A DNA stretch of 34,020 nt from Lachnospiraceae bacterium (lineage in GTDB: Bacteria; Bacillota; Clostridia; Lachnospirales; Lachnospiraceae). Under the pieces are notes generated by a model that saw only the letters and a program-made list of their open reading frames with translations, had not been told where the DNA came from and made no database searches. How positions within the stretch are numbered: the stretch's first letter is position 1; every line of letters starts with the position of its first letter. Both the position numbers and the translations under genes were made by a program. The DNA lies in contig JAFZMO010000128.1 of NCBI GenBank assembly GCA_017551165.1, positions 1 through 34,020 on the forward strand, in the 5' to 3' direction. Shown piece after piece: positions 23,738-33,366 of this stretch.

Positions 23738-23870
23738 TACCCTTTTTTGAAAAAAATATAATATTTTTCGTATCGGTCTCATCATAGCGCAACGTCGGGG
23801 CGAAGGCAATCATTTTTCCTCGGAAAATGAGCCCATTCCCCGCATAAATGGATAGTGTTTTCCGTCGTAG

Positions 23871-23881
23871 TATGATACAAT
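23871..23881 (+). promoter_or_regulatory. Extended -10 promoter candidate for the operon at 23934
   Basis: TGATACAAT at 23873-23881 is an extended -10 element; an overlapping TATGAT lies at 23871-23876. No good -35 box is seen. Upstream, 23753-23767 is an AT-only palindrome (AAAATATAATATTTT). Confidence 0.45.
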
Positions 23882-23933
23882 AACACAAATGGGCAATCAG
23901 GTGGGCATCCAACAACACGCAGGAGGAAAAGCC

Positions 23934-24560
23934 ATGACAGAGAAGATTACTGTATTCGTTCACAGCAGCATCAGGGTCGGCACGTCGGTCGGCAACGTGT
24001 ACATTGATCCGTTCAAGATGACGGAGGAGCCGCACGATGCGGCGATCGTTCTTGTCACCCACGAGCATTACGACCATTTTTCGCCGGAGGATATCCGCAA
24101 GGTCATGAAGGCGGACACGGTGCTTGTGGTGCCGGAGAGCATGGCGGAGAAGGCGCGCGAGGAGGCGCTCGTAAAGCAGGTTGAGACAGTTGCGCCGGGC
24201 GGCAAATACACGATCGCGGGACTGGCGATCGAGACTGTGGCATCGTACAACCCAAACAAGCCGTTCCACCCGAAGGCAGCTGCGTGGGTCGGCTACATCA
24301 TCGACGACGGCAGGCGCGTGTACATCATGGGCGACACCGACGCGACGGAGGAGGCGAAGAAGGTCCGCTGTGACATCGTGCTCGTTCCGGTCGGCGGCAA
24401 ATACACGATGGACGCGGAGGAGGCGGCAGAGTTTGTGAACTTCATCCGGCCGCAGATCGCGATCCCCGTGCACTACGGGACGGTCGCGGGAGGCGCGGAC
24501 GCCGGGGAGCTCTTCGCATCGAAGGTGGATGCGGGGATCACCGTGGACAGACAGCTGTAA
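23934..24560 (+). CDS. Metallo-beta-lactamase-fold hydrolase (UlaG-like)
   Basis: This 208-residue protein has the metal site VTHEHYDHFS with His43, His45, Asp47 and His48, then MGDTDATEE and the late PVHYGTVAG. Length and the HYGT ending fit small cytoplasmic metal-dependent hydrolases of the UlaG/YtkL-like group. UlaG itself is an ascorbate-6-phosphate lactonase, but the substrate of this one cannot be told. AGGAGG lies seven bases before the ATG. No terminator separates it from the next four genes, so it may head an operon that runs to 29675. Confidence 0.85.
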   Translation: MTEKITVFVHSSIRVGTSVGNVYIDPFKMTEEPHDAAIVLVTHEHYDHFSPEDIRKVMKADTVLVVPESMAEKAREEALVKQVETVAPGGKYTIAGLAIETVASYNPNKPFHPKAAAWVGYIIDDGRRVYIMGDTDATEEAKKVRCDIVLVPVGGKYTMDAEEAAEFVNFIRPQIAIPVHYGTVAGGADAGELFASKVDAGITVDRQL

Positions 24561-24607
24561 CCGGAAGACAATACGCAGAGGGATCATCGGAAGAAGCGGT
24601 TTGTGAC

Positions 24608-25588
24608 ATGAGTGAGAAGAAGGTACGCTGGGGTGTACTCGGGACTGCCAATATCGCGCGCTGGTGCACGATCCCCGGGATGAAGAAGGCGGACAACTGC
24701 GAGCTCTACGCGATCGCCGGCAGAAGCGCCGAGAAGGCGAAGCGGTTTGCGGAGGAGTTCGGGATCGAAAAATACTACGGAAGCTACGAGGAGTTGCTGC
24801 AGGATGAGTCGGTGCAGGCGGTGTACATCCCGCTGCCGAACCATCTGCATTTGCCGTGGGTGACGAAGGCGCTCCGCGCGGGCAAGCACGTGCTGTGCGA
24901 GAAGCCTCTGGCGATCAATGCCGCGGAGGCGCGGGAGATGTATAAGACGGCGCGGGAGTGCGGCAGGATCCTCATGGAGGCGTACGCGTACCTGCACAGT
25001 CCGTACGTGGACAGCCTGAAGAAGGACGTGGAGAGCGGCGTGATCGGCGAGGTGAATTACATCGACACGGCGTTCGTCACGCAGGGCTATGAGGAGGACT
25101 TCCGGCTGCACAAGGAGTTCGGAGGCGGCGCGATGTACGACCTCGGCTGCTATTGCACGACGATGGTCCTCTCGCTGATCGACTCGGAGCCCGAGCTGGT
25201 GACGGCAAGCGCCGAGTTCACGGACCTCGGAGTCGACATGCTCACGTCGGGACAGATCCGGTTCGCGAACGGTGCGCGCGCGTCGTTCAACGTCGGGATG
25301 AACCTCGGCGAGCACAGCAACTCGCGCTTTGACCGGCTGTACATCCACGGCTCGAAGGGATCGATCCGGTCCGACGTGGAGTACAATCAGGAGGGCACCG
25401 TATGCTATCGCATCCAAAACGCCTGCGGTGTGACGGAGCGGACGGTGTTTGTACCGCAGAACTATGCGCTTGAGGTATCACAGCTCGGCCGCTGTATCCT
25501 CGATGGGGAACAGCCGCACATCACGGAAGAGTTTTCCGTGAAAAATGCGGAGCTGATCGACCGCGTGCTGGGTGAGATCGGATATTAA
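24608..25588 (+). CDS. Gfo/Idh/MocA-family oxidoreductase
   Basis: This 326-residue protein has a Rossmann start (WGVLGTANIARWCTIPG, residues 8-24), the family motif CEKPLAINAAEA with Lys99, and GGGAMYDLGCYCTTMV in the C-terminal substrate domain. The last motif usually reads GGGxxxDxGxH; here Cys-Tyr-Cys replaces the His region, so the catalytic arrangement differs from inositol dehydrogenase. Members oxidise or reduce sugars and cyclitols with NAD(P), in line with the GH36 enzyme nearby. The ribosome binding site is weak (GGAAGAAG, about 11 bases away). It is 47 bases after the hydrolase gene and 23 bases before the first YD-repeat-like gene. Confidence 0.88.
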   Translation: MSEKKVRWGVLGTANIARWCTIPGMKKADNCELYAIAGRSAEKAKRFAEEFGIEKYYGSYEELLQDESVQAVYIPLPNHLHLPWVTKALRAGKHVLCEKPLAINAAEAREMYKTARECGRILMEAYAYLHSPYVDSLKKDVESGVIGEVNYIDTAFVTQGYEEDFRLHKEFGGGAMYDLGCYCTTMVLSLIDSEPELVTASAEFTDLGVDMLTSGQIRFANGARASFNVGMNLGEHSNSRFDRLYIHGSKGSIRSDVEYNQEGTVCYRIQNACGVTERTVFVPQNYALEVSQLGRCILDGEQPHITEEFSVKNAELIDRVLGEIGY

Positions 25589-25611
25589 AAAGTGAGACAT
25601 GGGGGAATTAA

Positions 25612-26952
25612 ATGACTCAGAAGAAAGCCAAGAAGCTGATCATTGCGGCGTGCGGCGTGGCACTGGTCGCGTGGATCGTCCTGATGATCGTTATCTTCGG
25701 AGGGAACGGACCGGACAAAAAGCCGGTATCGCCGGAACCGACGGAAACACCGACGCCGACGGTGGTGGTGCTGGAGGAGCCGGTCGATGAGTTTGTCTAT
25801 CGCCAGACAAAGGTGTACTATCATTTTGAGGATGGGGACGAGGTTCTCTTCTTCGAGACGATCTATGATGAACACGGGAAACCGATCCGGTTTGATCAGT
25901 ACGACCGGGATACCGGGGAACTCGTCTACTCGAAAAACGCCGAGTACGATGCGGACGGAAACCTTGTGTATCTTCCGCAATACGATTGTGAGTACACGTT
26001 CAAGTATGACAAGGAACGCGGACTGACGTACATGAACTGTACGCACTACGAGGGCTGGGACACTTACTATGACAAAAGGGATGCCGAAGCCGTTGTCGAT
26101 GCAGACGGAAAAACGATCTGGTACGCATCGTGGTTTACACCGGATCGGATAGAGGCAGATCCGTTCAATGATGAGGCAGTCCTTCGCTTTGCAGTGGAGA
26201 ACGCAAGTGAATGCTTCTTATATCGATACACGTATATGCCTGACGGACGGCGCAAAACTGAGGATAACTGGTGCCATGTCGAATTGCTGAACGGTGAGTT
26301 TATCTATCTGTCCGACACGGACACCAACCCGGATTGTCTTCTCTACCGATCCGGATCCATGGATTCCGAGCTGATACAGTACGAGTATGATACTGCAGGG
26401 CATCTGATCAAATCGACACATTTCATGTACGAGCCTGACGGAAGATGCCTTGATCCGTCCGGTAAGATTGTGCCGGAGATGAAGAACAACCGTAATTATG
26501 CCTGGAACGAGGATGAGTGGGAATACGATTCCGACGGACAGCTGATCACACACAGCCAGCGCAATAAATCCATCCTCACCTATGTAGGTCCGGATGACAC
26601 ACATGTCGAGTCGGAGATCCAGTGGGCCGTATTCTGTGATGACTATATCAATCTGGAAAACGGCAACCGCAGGATGATCAATTTTATAGCCAGCCAGGAG
26701 AAGAGCAGCGCGGTAGCACAACACACGAGTGTCTACGAGTACGATGCCAACGGAGTGATGATCCGGGCGGATTACTACGGCGGAGGCGGAGTCGCAGGGC
26801 CTTACGGCGTCGGTAACTGGGGTTTCCGAATGGAGTATGAGACGTATAACGCCGCGAAGGGAGATTATAACGGCGACGCACTTCAGCGAAAAATGATGAA
26901 TGAATTTGTCGATCCGAGGGCTGAATTTATCGAACGCAGAATGGACTTGTAA
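25612..26952 (+). CDS. Membrane-anchored YD-repeat-like protein, copy 1 of 3
   Basis: This 446-residue protein has a single N-terminal membrane anchor (KKLIIAACGVALVAWIVLMIVIF, about 7-29), a short Thr/Pro linker (PEPTETPTPT) and an extracytoplasmic domain of about 390 residues. The domain is rich in YD-type units: IYDEHGKPIRF, EYDADGNLVYL, EYDTAGHLIKS, EYDSDGQLITH and EYDANGVMIRA. Such units form beta-hairpins in Rhs/wall-associated proteins, but the spacing here is irregular and no Rhs core or toxin end is present. The C-terminus ends in a block shared by all three copies: WGFRMEYETY, then KGDYNGDALQRKM. GGGGG precedes the ATG. Function unknown. It probably belongs to the 23934-29675 operon. 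Confidence 0.85.
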   Translation: MTQKKAKKLIIAACGVALVAWIVLMIVIFGGNGPDKKPVSPEPTETPTPTVVVLEEPVDEFVYRQTKVYYHFEDGDEVLFFETIYDEHGKPIRFDQYDRDTGELVYSKNAEYDADGNLVYLPQYDCEYTFKYDKERGLTYMNCTHYEGWDTYYDKRDAEAVVDADGKTIWYASWFTPDRIEADPFNDEAVLRFAVENASECFLYRYTYMPDGRRKTEDNWCHVELLNGEFIYLSDTDTNPDCLLYRSGSMDSELIQYEYDTAGHLIKSTHFMYEPDGRCLDPSGKIVPEMKNNRNYAWNEDEWEYDSDGQLITHSQRNKSILTYVGPDDTHVESEIQWAVFCDDYINLENGNRRMINFIASQEKSSAVAQHTSVYEYDANGVMIRADYYGGGGVAGPYGVGNWGFRMEYETYNAAKGDYNGDALQRKMMNEFVDPRAEFIERRMDL

Positions 26953-26957
26953 TAAAC

Positions 26958-28313
26958 ATGAAACAGAAGAATCTCAAAAAACTGATCATCGCAGTATGCG
27001 CCGTGGCGCTTGTCGGATGGATTGTGCTATTGATCGCCGTCTTCGGAAGGAATACGCCGGCGAATGAGAAGGCGAAAGTGACGCCGACGCTGACGCCGGA
27101 ACCGACCGCGGAGCAGGAGAAACCGGAGGAGCTCATTTTCCGACAGACGAAGGCGTATTACAACAGGAGATCGGACGGCGGGAAAACACTGTTCTACGAG
27201 ACGGTGTGCGATGAGCACGGGAAACCGATCCGGTTTGACCAATACGACCGCTACACCGGGGAGTTGCTCTACTCCAAGAATGTTGAGTACGACGAGGATG
27301 GGAACCTGTTCGTACTGCCGCAGTACGACTGCGTCTACTTCTTTATGTACGACAAGGAACAGGGCCTGACGTACATGAACCGTCAGCTGGACACTGAGGA
27401 ATGGGATATCTACAATTACAGGCAGGAGGTCGAAGCCGTCGTGGATGCGAACGGCAGGACCGTTTGGAACGCTGACTGGTTTGAGGAGATGGAGCACCCG
27501 CCGATCAATCCGTTCGATGCGGAGGGCGTGTTACGCACGATCGTGGACAACAAATCCCCGTGTATGTTTTACTACTACACATACAAGCCCGACGGACGGT
27601 TGCAGGCCGTTGAATGGTGGTGCAGCAGCGCCCTCTACCACGGGGAGTACGTCTATCTGAACGACAATGATCCCAATCCCGACCATATTCTCTTCCAAAT
27701 GGATGGTGTGGACACCGATATCCGGCAGTTTGAGTATGATGCTTCCGGTCGCCTGCTCAGTGAAGCGGATTATTCGTTCGAGGTGGAGAAGGATTGCCAT
27801 GATTCGAACGGGCGCGTTTTGCCGAGCTTGCAAAATGCCCCCCGATATAAAGTGTGGGAGAATCTGTGTGAGTATGACGCGGAAGGCCGAATGACCATGT
27901 TTGTCCTGCAAAGCAAGGTGACTGCCACGTATGGTGCGCCGGGAGATCCCGATTATAGCACGGAGATCTATTGGGATAAAACCCGCTACGATTACACGAA
28001 TTTGGAAAATGGCCACCGCAAGGAGGTGCTTTACGATCCTGAAACTGCAAAAAACGGCGAGGTGGCGGAACATAAGGATGTCTTAGAGTATGACCTGAAC
28101 GGAAATCTCATCCGCGTGGATTTTTACGGCGGGGGATTCAGAGCAGGAATATACGGCAGCGGCGAATGGGGGTTCAGCATGGAGTACGAGACCTACCACG
28201 CGGAGAAGGGCGACTACGACGGAGATGCGGTCCAGCGCAAGATGATACATGATTTTGTGGATCAACGGAATGAATTGGTTCAGACGCACCAGTTTAATGC
28301 GTGGGGATACTAA
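26958..28313 (+). CDS. Membrane-anchored YD-repeat-like protein, copy 2 of 3
   Basis: This 451-residue paralog starts five bases after the stop of copy 1 and lacks a clear ribosome binding site, so translation is probably coupled. It has the same order: anchor KKLIIAVCAVALVGWIVLLIAVF, linker (TPTLTPEPTAEQ), YD-type units (EYDEDGNLFVL, EYDASGRLLSE, EYDAEGRMTMF, EYDLNGNLIRV) and the C-terminal block WGFSMEYETYHAEKGDYDGD. The segment GKPIRFDQYDRxTGELxYSKN is almost identical to copy 1, making copies 1 and 2 the closest pair. It may be displayed on the outer membrane face as a monomer or with its siblings. Confidence 0.85.
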   Translation: MKQKNLKKLIIAVCAVALVGWIVLLIAVFGRNTPANEKAKVTPTLTPEPTAEQEKPEELIFRQTKAYYNRRSDGGKTLFYETVCDEHGKPIRFDQYDRYTGELLYSKNVEYDEDGNLFVLPQYDCVYFFMYDKEQGLTYMNRQLDTEEWDIYNYRQEVEAVVDANGRTVWNADWFEEMEHPPINPFDAEGVLRTIVDNKSPCMFYYYTYKPDGRLQAVEWWCSSALYHGEYVYLNDNDPNPDHILFQMDGVDTDIRQFEYDASGRLLSEADYSFEVEKDCHDSNGRVLPSLQNAPRYKVWENLCEYDAEGRMTMFVLQSKVTATYGAPGDPDYSTEIYWDKTRYDYTNLENGHRKEVLYDPETAKNGEVAEHKDVLEYDLNGNLIRVDFYGGGFRAGIYGSGEWGFSMEYETYHAEKGDYDGDAVQRKMIHDFVDQRNELVQTHQFNAWGY

Positions 28314-28340
28314 GTGACAGAACGGTGAAAGGGGGATACC

Positions 28341-29675
28341 ATGAAACAGAAGACAATGAAAAAACTGATCATCGCCGTGTGCTGTGTGGCGCTTGTCGGA
28401 TGGATCGTGCTGATGGTGAACATTTTCGGCGGGGAGAGCAAAAAGAAACCGGCCAAGACGCAGGAGACACAGCCGACGGAGACGGCGACGCCGACGCCGA
28501 CGCGGGAGCCCGAGGAAAGTCCGACGACGATCTACCGGCCGACGAAGATCTATTATCGTGAGAACGAGGAGGATGAGGTGCTTCTCTGTGAGACCACGTA
28601 CGATGAGAAGGGAAAGCCGCTCAGCTTCGTCCAGTATGATGCCAATACCGGCACAGCCGATCTGACGACCAACTTTGAGTATGACGATAACGGCGATCTG
28701 GTGCGCATGGTGCAGTTCAACTGTGAGTACACGTTCCGGCGCGATGCTGCGACCGGTATGCTGTACATGCGCTGCGAGCATTTTGATCCGAATCGGTTTA
28801 GTTATACGTTTGACAAGGAAGCCGTGTTTGACGCAGACGGGCGCGTGCTCCTGACGGCGGAGTGGTATGAGCCGATGGAGGAGCATCCCAATCCGTTCGA
28901 TGTCGATGAGATGTTGATCCGGGCGACCAATGACGAGAGCCGCTGTTACATGATGCGTTACTATTACAGCGCGGACGGGCGGCGCACCGGTTTCGGTGAG
29001 TGGGAGAACTACTGGTATTATGATGGGACGTATGAGTACGCCGACGGCGCGGACAACGATCATCCGTCGAGTCTCACCAGGTATTACGAAGAAAGAGTCT
29101 GCGACATCACAAAGTACACGTACACGGAGGACGGACAGCCGCTCAGCGAGATCAATTATCGGTTCAGCGATTATGAGTCTTGTTATGACGAACGCGGACG
29201 TCTTCGCGAGCAGGTGAAAAATGACCCGCAGTACATCGGATCAGAGAAGGTCTTTGAGTATGATCGGGATGGTGTGATACTGTCCGAGCTTCAACGGAGC
29301 AAGGGATATTCGTATTACACAGACGATGCGGGGAATAAATACGATGAGACAATTTTCTGGGTCCAGCAGAAATGGGAGTATTCCAATCTGGAAAACGGTA
29401 ATCGAAGTGTGAAAGAGATCCGCTATAATGAGAATGAGGAAAAGTGGGAGCCGGAAAAACCGAATATCTATGAGTATGACAAGAAGGGGAACCTGCTCGA
29501 CATCTCGTTTGTCAAAGGAGGAACCTACTCCGGCTATACGAGTCAGAATTGGGGCTATCGCATTGAGTACGAGAAGTTTGATCCCGAGAAGGGGGATTAC
29601 GACGGCGATGCTCTGCAGCGCGAGATGATCCGGAAAACAGTCGATCAGCGTGTCGAGTATGCCGAAGCCCGGTGA
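28341..29675 (+). CDS. Membrane-anchored YD-repeat-like protein, copy 3 of 3
   Basis: This 444-residue paralog has GGGGG seven bases before its ATG. The anchor KKLIIAVCCVALVGWIVLMVNIF is very close to copy 2 in protein and DNA. The linker is PTETATPTPTREPEE. The ectodomain is the most diverged copy (TYDEKGKPLSF, EYDDNGDLVRM, EYDRDGVILSE, EYDKKGNLLDI) but keeps the final block WGYRIEYEKF, then KGDYDGDALQREM. It is the last gene of the presumed operon. The repeat array of the second lipoprotein gene begins nine bases after its stop codon. Confidence 0.85.
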   Translation: MKQKTMKKLIIAVCCVALVGWIVLMVNIFGGESKKKPAKTQETQPTETATPTPTREPEESPTTIYRPTKIYYRENEEDEVLLCETTYDEKGKPLSFVQYDANTGTADLTTNFEYDDNGDLVRMVQFNCEYTFRRDAATGMLYMRCEHFDPNRFSYTFDKEAVFDADGRVLLTAEWYEPMEEHPNPFDVDEMLIRATNDESRCYMMRYYYSADGRRTGFGEWENYWYYDGTYEYADGADNDHPSSLTRYYEERVCDITKYTYTEDGQPLSEINYRFSDYESCYDERGRLREQVKNDPQYIGSEKVFEYDRDGVILSELQRSKGYSYYTDDAGNKYDETIFWVQQKWEYSNLENGNRSVKEIRYNENEEKWEPEKPNIYEYDKKGNLLDISFVKGGTYSGYTSQNWGYRIEYEKFDPEKGDYDGDALQREMIRKTVDQRVEYAEAR

Positions 29676-29683
29676 TCGTGCGA

Positions 29684-29755
29684 TGTAACACAAATGTGTT
29701 TGAAACGTAAGAAAAACGTAACAATAATTCAACGTCTTTGTAATAATTGTGTGGT
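29684..29755 (+). promoter_or_regulatory. Second array of seven direct repeats at 11-base period
   Basis: Hexamers begin at 29684 TGTAAC, 29695 TGTGTT, 29706 CGTAAG, 29717 CGTAAC, 29728 TTCAAC, 29739 TGTAAT and 29750 TGTGGT, an exact 11-base lattice. Copies five to seven match the first array (18342) position by position, including the off-consensus TTCAA copy and the TGTG(T/G)T copy. A candidate -10, TAAGGT at 29755-29760, holds the same place as TATTGT at 18413. Confidence 0.65.
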
Positions 29756-29804
29756 AAGGTTATCCCATAAGGTTTCAAGAACAAACCAAGGGGGATAACA
29801 CACC

Positions 29805-32366
29805 ATGTTCAGTCAGAAGAAATCAGTTTTGAAAACAGTAGCGGCGGTGCTTTTGTGCATGTGCATGATCGCATCGCTTTTTGCGTGCGGAAAGAACGGC
29901 GGAGACGCCGAAGACGTGACGAAGGAACCGACGAAGACAGCGGAGGTCACGCCCGGTGAGACGGAGACAACGCCGACACAGGACGTTACTCCCGGTGCGG
30001 AGACGACGCCAACGGCAGCGGTGACGACGCCGGCAGAGACGACACCGACGCCCGCAGAGACAACGCCGACGCCGGCAGTGACGGGGAAGGCGGAGGTCCG
30101 CAAGGGCGATCGGTATACCATCGAGACAGTCACGTACGGTGATGCGAAGGATCCCGGCCGTCAGTCCGACATTACGGTGAAGAACACCGCGGACGACAAA
30201 GTCATTTTCCGAGCGACGGACTATATCGGGGAGCATCGCAGCGAATGGGCAGCGAAAGCGACAGATGAGGTGCTGAACCTCACAGACCATCTCGGTGATC
30301 TTTGGCAGCGAGGTATAAAGCGGGAGACCGTTGACGGAACCACGTACGATATCTACATGAACGAGGAGCTTCTGTACCGGCTTGACCTCGGCGAGCAGGG
30401 AAAACTCGGCGTGTATGCCCACTCGATCCTGTATTTCGAGCCGAGAGAAAAATCGGATTTACCTTCGTTCCTGTTCGGAAGCTATCTGGTCAGCTGCCGC
30501 TTGATCAACGATGATATGTCGCAGCAGTATGCGCTTCTGTATGAGGAAAATGTTCCCGGCAATAGCGACGAGGGACACTTCCGCGTGGACTTTTACTACG
30601 CAAATCCGGACGGTACCTCCGATAAGTACTATCCTGCCGCCACGAGAAGATTCATGGCGTCGGTCTGCTTCGTAAAGGAGGACGACAAGGACAACGATTA
30701 TTATGCCGCAGGCAAGTTTTTCGGTGAGACCGATTACAGCGGTCAGAACCTGATGACAGAGGAACTGTTTGCCGTCTCGATGAGACATGACGGCAAGACC
30801 GGCGCACTGCAGCTCGGCGGGACCATGCGGGACGTGAACGGAATCAGCCGGTATTCGAAGATGGGACAGGACTGGCAGATCCTGTCGTACAAGCTTTCCG
30901 ATATTGCCAACACGCTGTATCATCTTCAGAAGAATGAGGCAGTGACCAATCCGGATGTCGCGAAGCAGATCAAGAACGGGGTCTTCGCGGTGAGCGAGCC
31001 GTTTGAGACGAATACGATCGCCGATTACACCGTAAGGACCGAGGTCTCCCTCGAGGGGAACGAGGCCGTGATCCGGCTGTATTATGCGACAGAGGGGTGC
31101 GAGATCCTTGTTGACGAATGCAGACACACGGTGTTTGATACATTCACATCCAATTCCGGGGAGACGATGGAAGTCACCGCGGGAATTGTCGGTCAGTCTG
31201 ACGGGTACACATCGCCGGTGATCAACGACCGCGAAGTTCCGGAGCTGACGCTTCGCCATTTTGCGAAGGGTGCGACCGCACCGTCGGTTTCGTTTGAAAC
31301 GAGCGCGTATCTTGCGGAAAATAAGGCTAAGTTCGAGAAGAATGCAGCGGCCTACGAGAAGTCCCTTCGCAGTGAGTACAAGGGAACAACGATCGTGAAG
31401 AAGAACCTGCTCAAGGAGATTTCGCTCGGAGAATTCGGATTCCTGGCAATCTACGAGATCGCCGTATACGGTGAGACGCCGGAGCAGATCGGGGATGTCA
31501 ATACCTTGTATCACTATCGGGTTGTCGGAGTCTGGGTCAGAAACGACTATCTGAGAGGAAGTGTCTCGGTTGATGGGGATACTACGACTGTAGAAAACAT
31601 TATCTATACAGCGGGAAACTGCGGCAGTGCAACACCGGAAGGCGCCGTGGACTACGTGAGGATCTTTCACGGGATGACGAAGGGAGTGAACGTCGATGCA
31701 CTCGCGTTGGGAGCGTACGGCAATGTGAATGAGCAGTTCCCGATCGACACCAAGAGGAAGCCGTCGGTCGATGATCTGTTTACGGTTGTCGGAGTGGGAC
31801 GCTATTACGCTTCCACAATGTCTTTCCGGGGAAGCTATTTCCAGTACAATTACGATGAGCAGTACTTTGTAAACACGACGTATGTCGATGCAGCCGGCAC
31901 CTGTGTCCTCAGCTGCTACGACACCTACCATGAGTCTACCGACGGTTACGGGATCAGCGGCGGAGAAGTGAAGGATGCATCCGGCAAGGTGCATTACCTG
32001 TATCAGAACGGCGGCAAGGACGTCAAGCTGATGTCCTACTCGATGAAGCAGATTGTGGCGGCGATGATCGAACGCGGTTTGAAGTTCGAGGATGTTACGA
32101 TCAATGAGAAGGCGCCGAAGGAGCTTGTCGACAAGGTCACGGTAGATGCACAGAAGGATGATGACAGAGAGTATACCTATTACACATGCGTGTATTGGGA
32201 GAAGACAAAGCTGGATAAGAACTATGAACTGGTCGGAGTAGTTACGGTTACCGACGTAAAATGGTACTGCGTGGAGTACTATCTGATCCGTGACGGCAAG
32301 TCGATCGGTGTCTTCGGAGAGGAGTGCATGCCGTTTGACTCCCTGAATGACTACAGCTTTAATTGA
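29805..32366 (+). CDS. Large surface lipoprotein, paralog of the one at 18485
   Basis: This 853-residue protein has a lipoprotein signal (VAAVLLCMCMIASLFAC, Cys28), a repetitive Thr/Pro linker to about residue 100 (ETTPTPAETTPTPAV) and a large domain alignable with the 18485 protein: DYIGEHRSEW, WQILSYKLSDI, LVDECR, AKFEKNAAAYEKSL, AVYGETPEQIG, CYDTYHESTDGY. The length difference is spread over several insertions. AAGGGGGATA lies before the ATG. It is driven from the 29684-29755 repeat array, separate from the YD-repeat-like genes before it, and ends at the terminator 32423-32470. I do not recognise a known family. It is probably an anchored surface protein of the same system as its paralog. 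Confidence 0.85.
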   Translation: MFSQKKSVLKTVAAVLLCMCMIASLFACGKNGGDAEDVTKEPTKTAEVTPGETETTPTQDVTPGAETTPTAAVTTPAETTPTPAETTPTPAVTGKAEVRKGDRYTIETVTYGDAKDPGRQSDITVKNTADDKVIFRATDYIGEHRSEWAAKATDEVLNLTDHLGDLWQRGIKRETVDGTTYDIYMNEELLYRLDLGEQGKLGVYAHSILYFEPREKSDLPSFLFGSYLVSCRLINDDMSQQYALLYEENVPGNSDEGHFRVDFYYANPDGTSDKYYPAATRRFMASVCFVKEDDKDNDYYAAGKFFGETDYSGQNLMTEELFAVSMRHDGKTGALQLGGTMRDVNGISRYSKMGQDWQILSYKLSDIANTLYHLQKNEAVTNPDVAKQIKNGVFAVSEPFETNTIADYTVRTEVSLEGNEAVIRLYYATEGCEILVDECRHTVFDTFTSNSGETMEVTAGIVGQSDGYTSPVINDREVPELTLRHFAKGATAPSVSFETSAYLAENKAKFEKNAAAYEKSLRSEYKGTTIVKKNLLKEISLGEFGFLAIYEIAVYGETPEQIGDVNTLYHYRVVGVWVRNDYLRGSVSVDGDTTTVENIIYTAGNCGSATPEGAVDYVRIFHGMTKGVNVDALALGAYGNVNEQFPIDTKRKPSVDDLFTVVGVGRYYASTMSFRGSYFQYNYDEQYFVNTTYVDAAGTCVLSCYDTYHESTDGYGISGGEVKDASGKVHYLYQNGGKDVKLMSYSMKQIVAAMIERGLKFEDVTINEKAPKELVDKVTVDAQKDDDREYTYYTCVYWEKTKLDKNYELVGVVTVTDVKWYCVEYYLIRDGKSIGVFGEECMPFDSLNDYSFN

Positions 32367-32422
32367 TGCCGATGGTGGTTCGTTTAGGAATTAATTAAGA
32401 ATTGCACAAGAGATGCGTAAAG

Positions 32423-32476
32423 ACTTCCCTGTTGCTCTGTTGTATTATACGATCAGAGCCGCAGGGAAGTTCTTTT
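32423..32476 (+). terminator. Terminator after the second lipoprotein gene
   Basis: ACTTCCCTG at 32423-32431 pairs with CAGGGAAGT at 32462-32470, and inside it GCTCTG at 32434-32439 pairs with CAGAGC at 32454-32459. TTCTTTTG follows. It lies 57 bases after the stop and precedes the second ABC operon. Confidence 0.75.
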
Positions 32477-32534
32477 GTGTGGGGGAGGCCCGCGGCGGAA
32501 AACTACAGCGCAAGCAATAAGGAGGATCAACCAA

Positions 32535-33365
<831 letters not shown>

Positions 33366-33366
33366 G

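Noticed and set aside
25612..29675. Rhs toxin or polymorphic toxin cluster
   Set aside because: The YD-type units are suggestive, but the proteins are short, have no Rhs core signature, no variable toxin C-terminus and no immunity gene. The C-terminal block is conserved, not variable.
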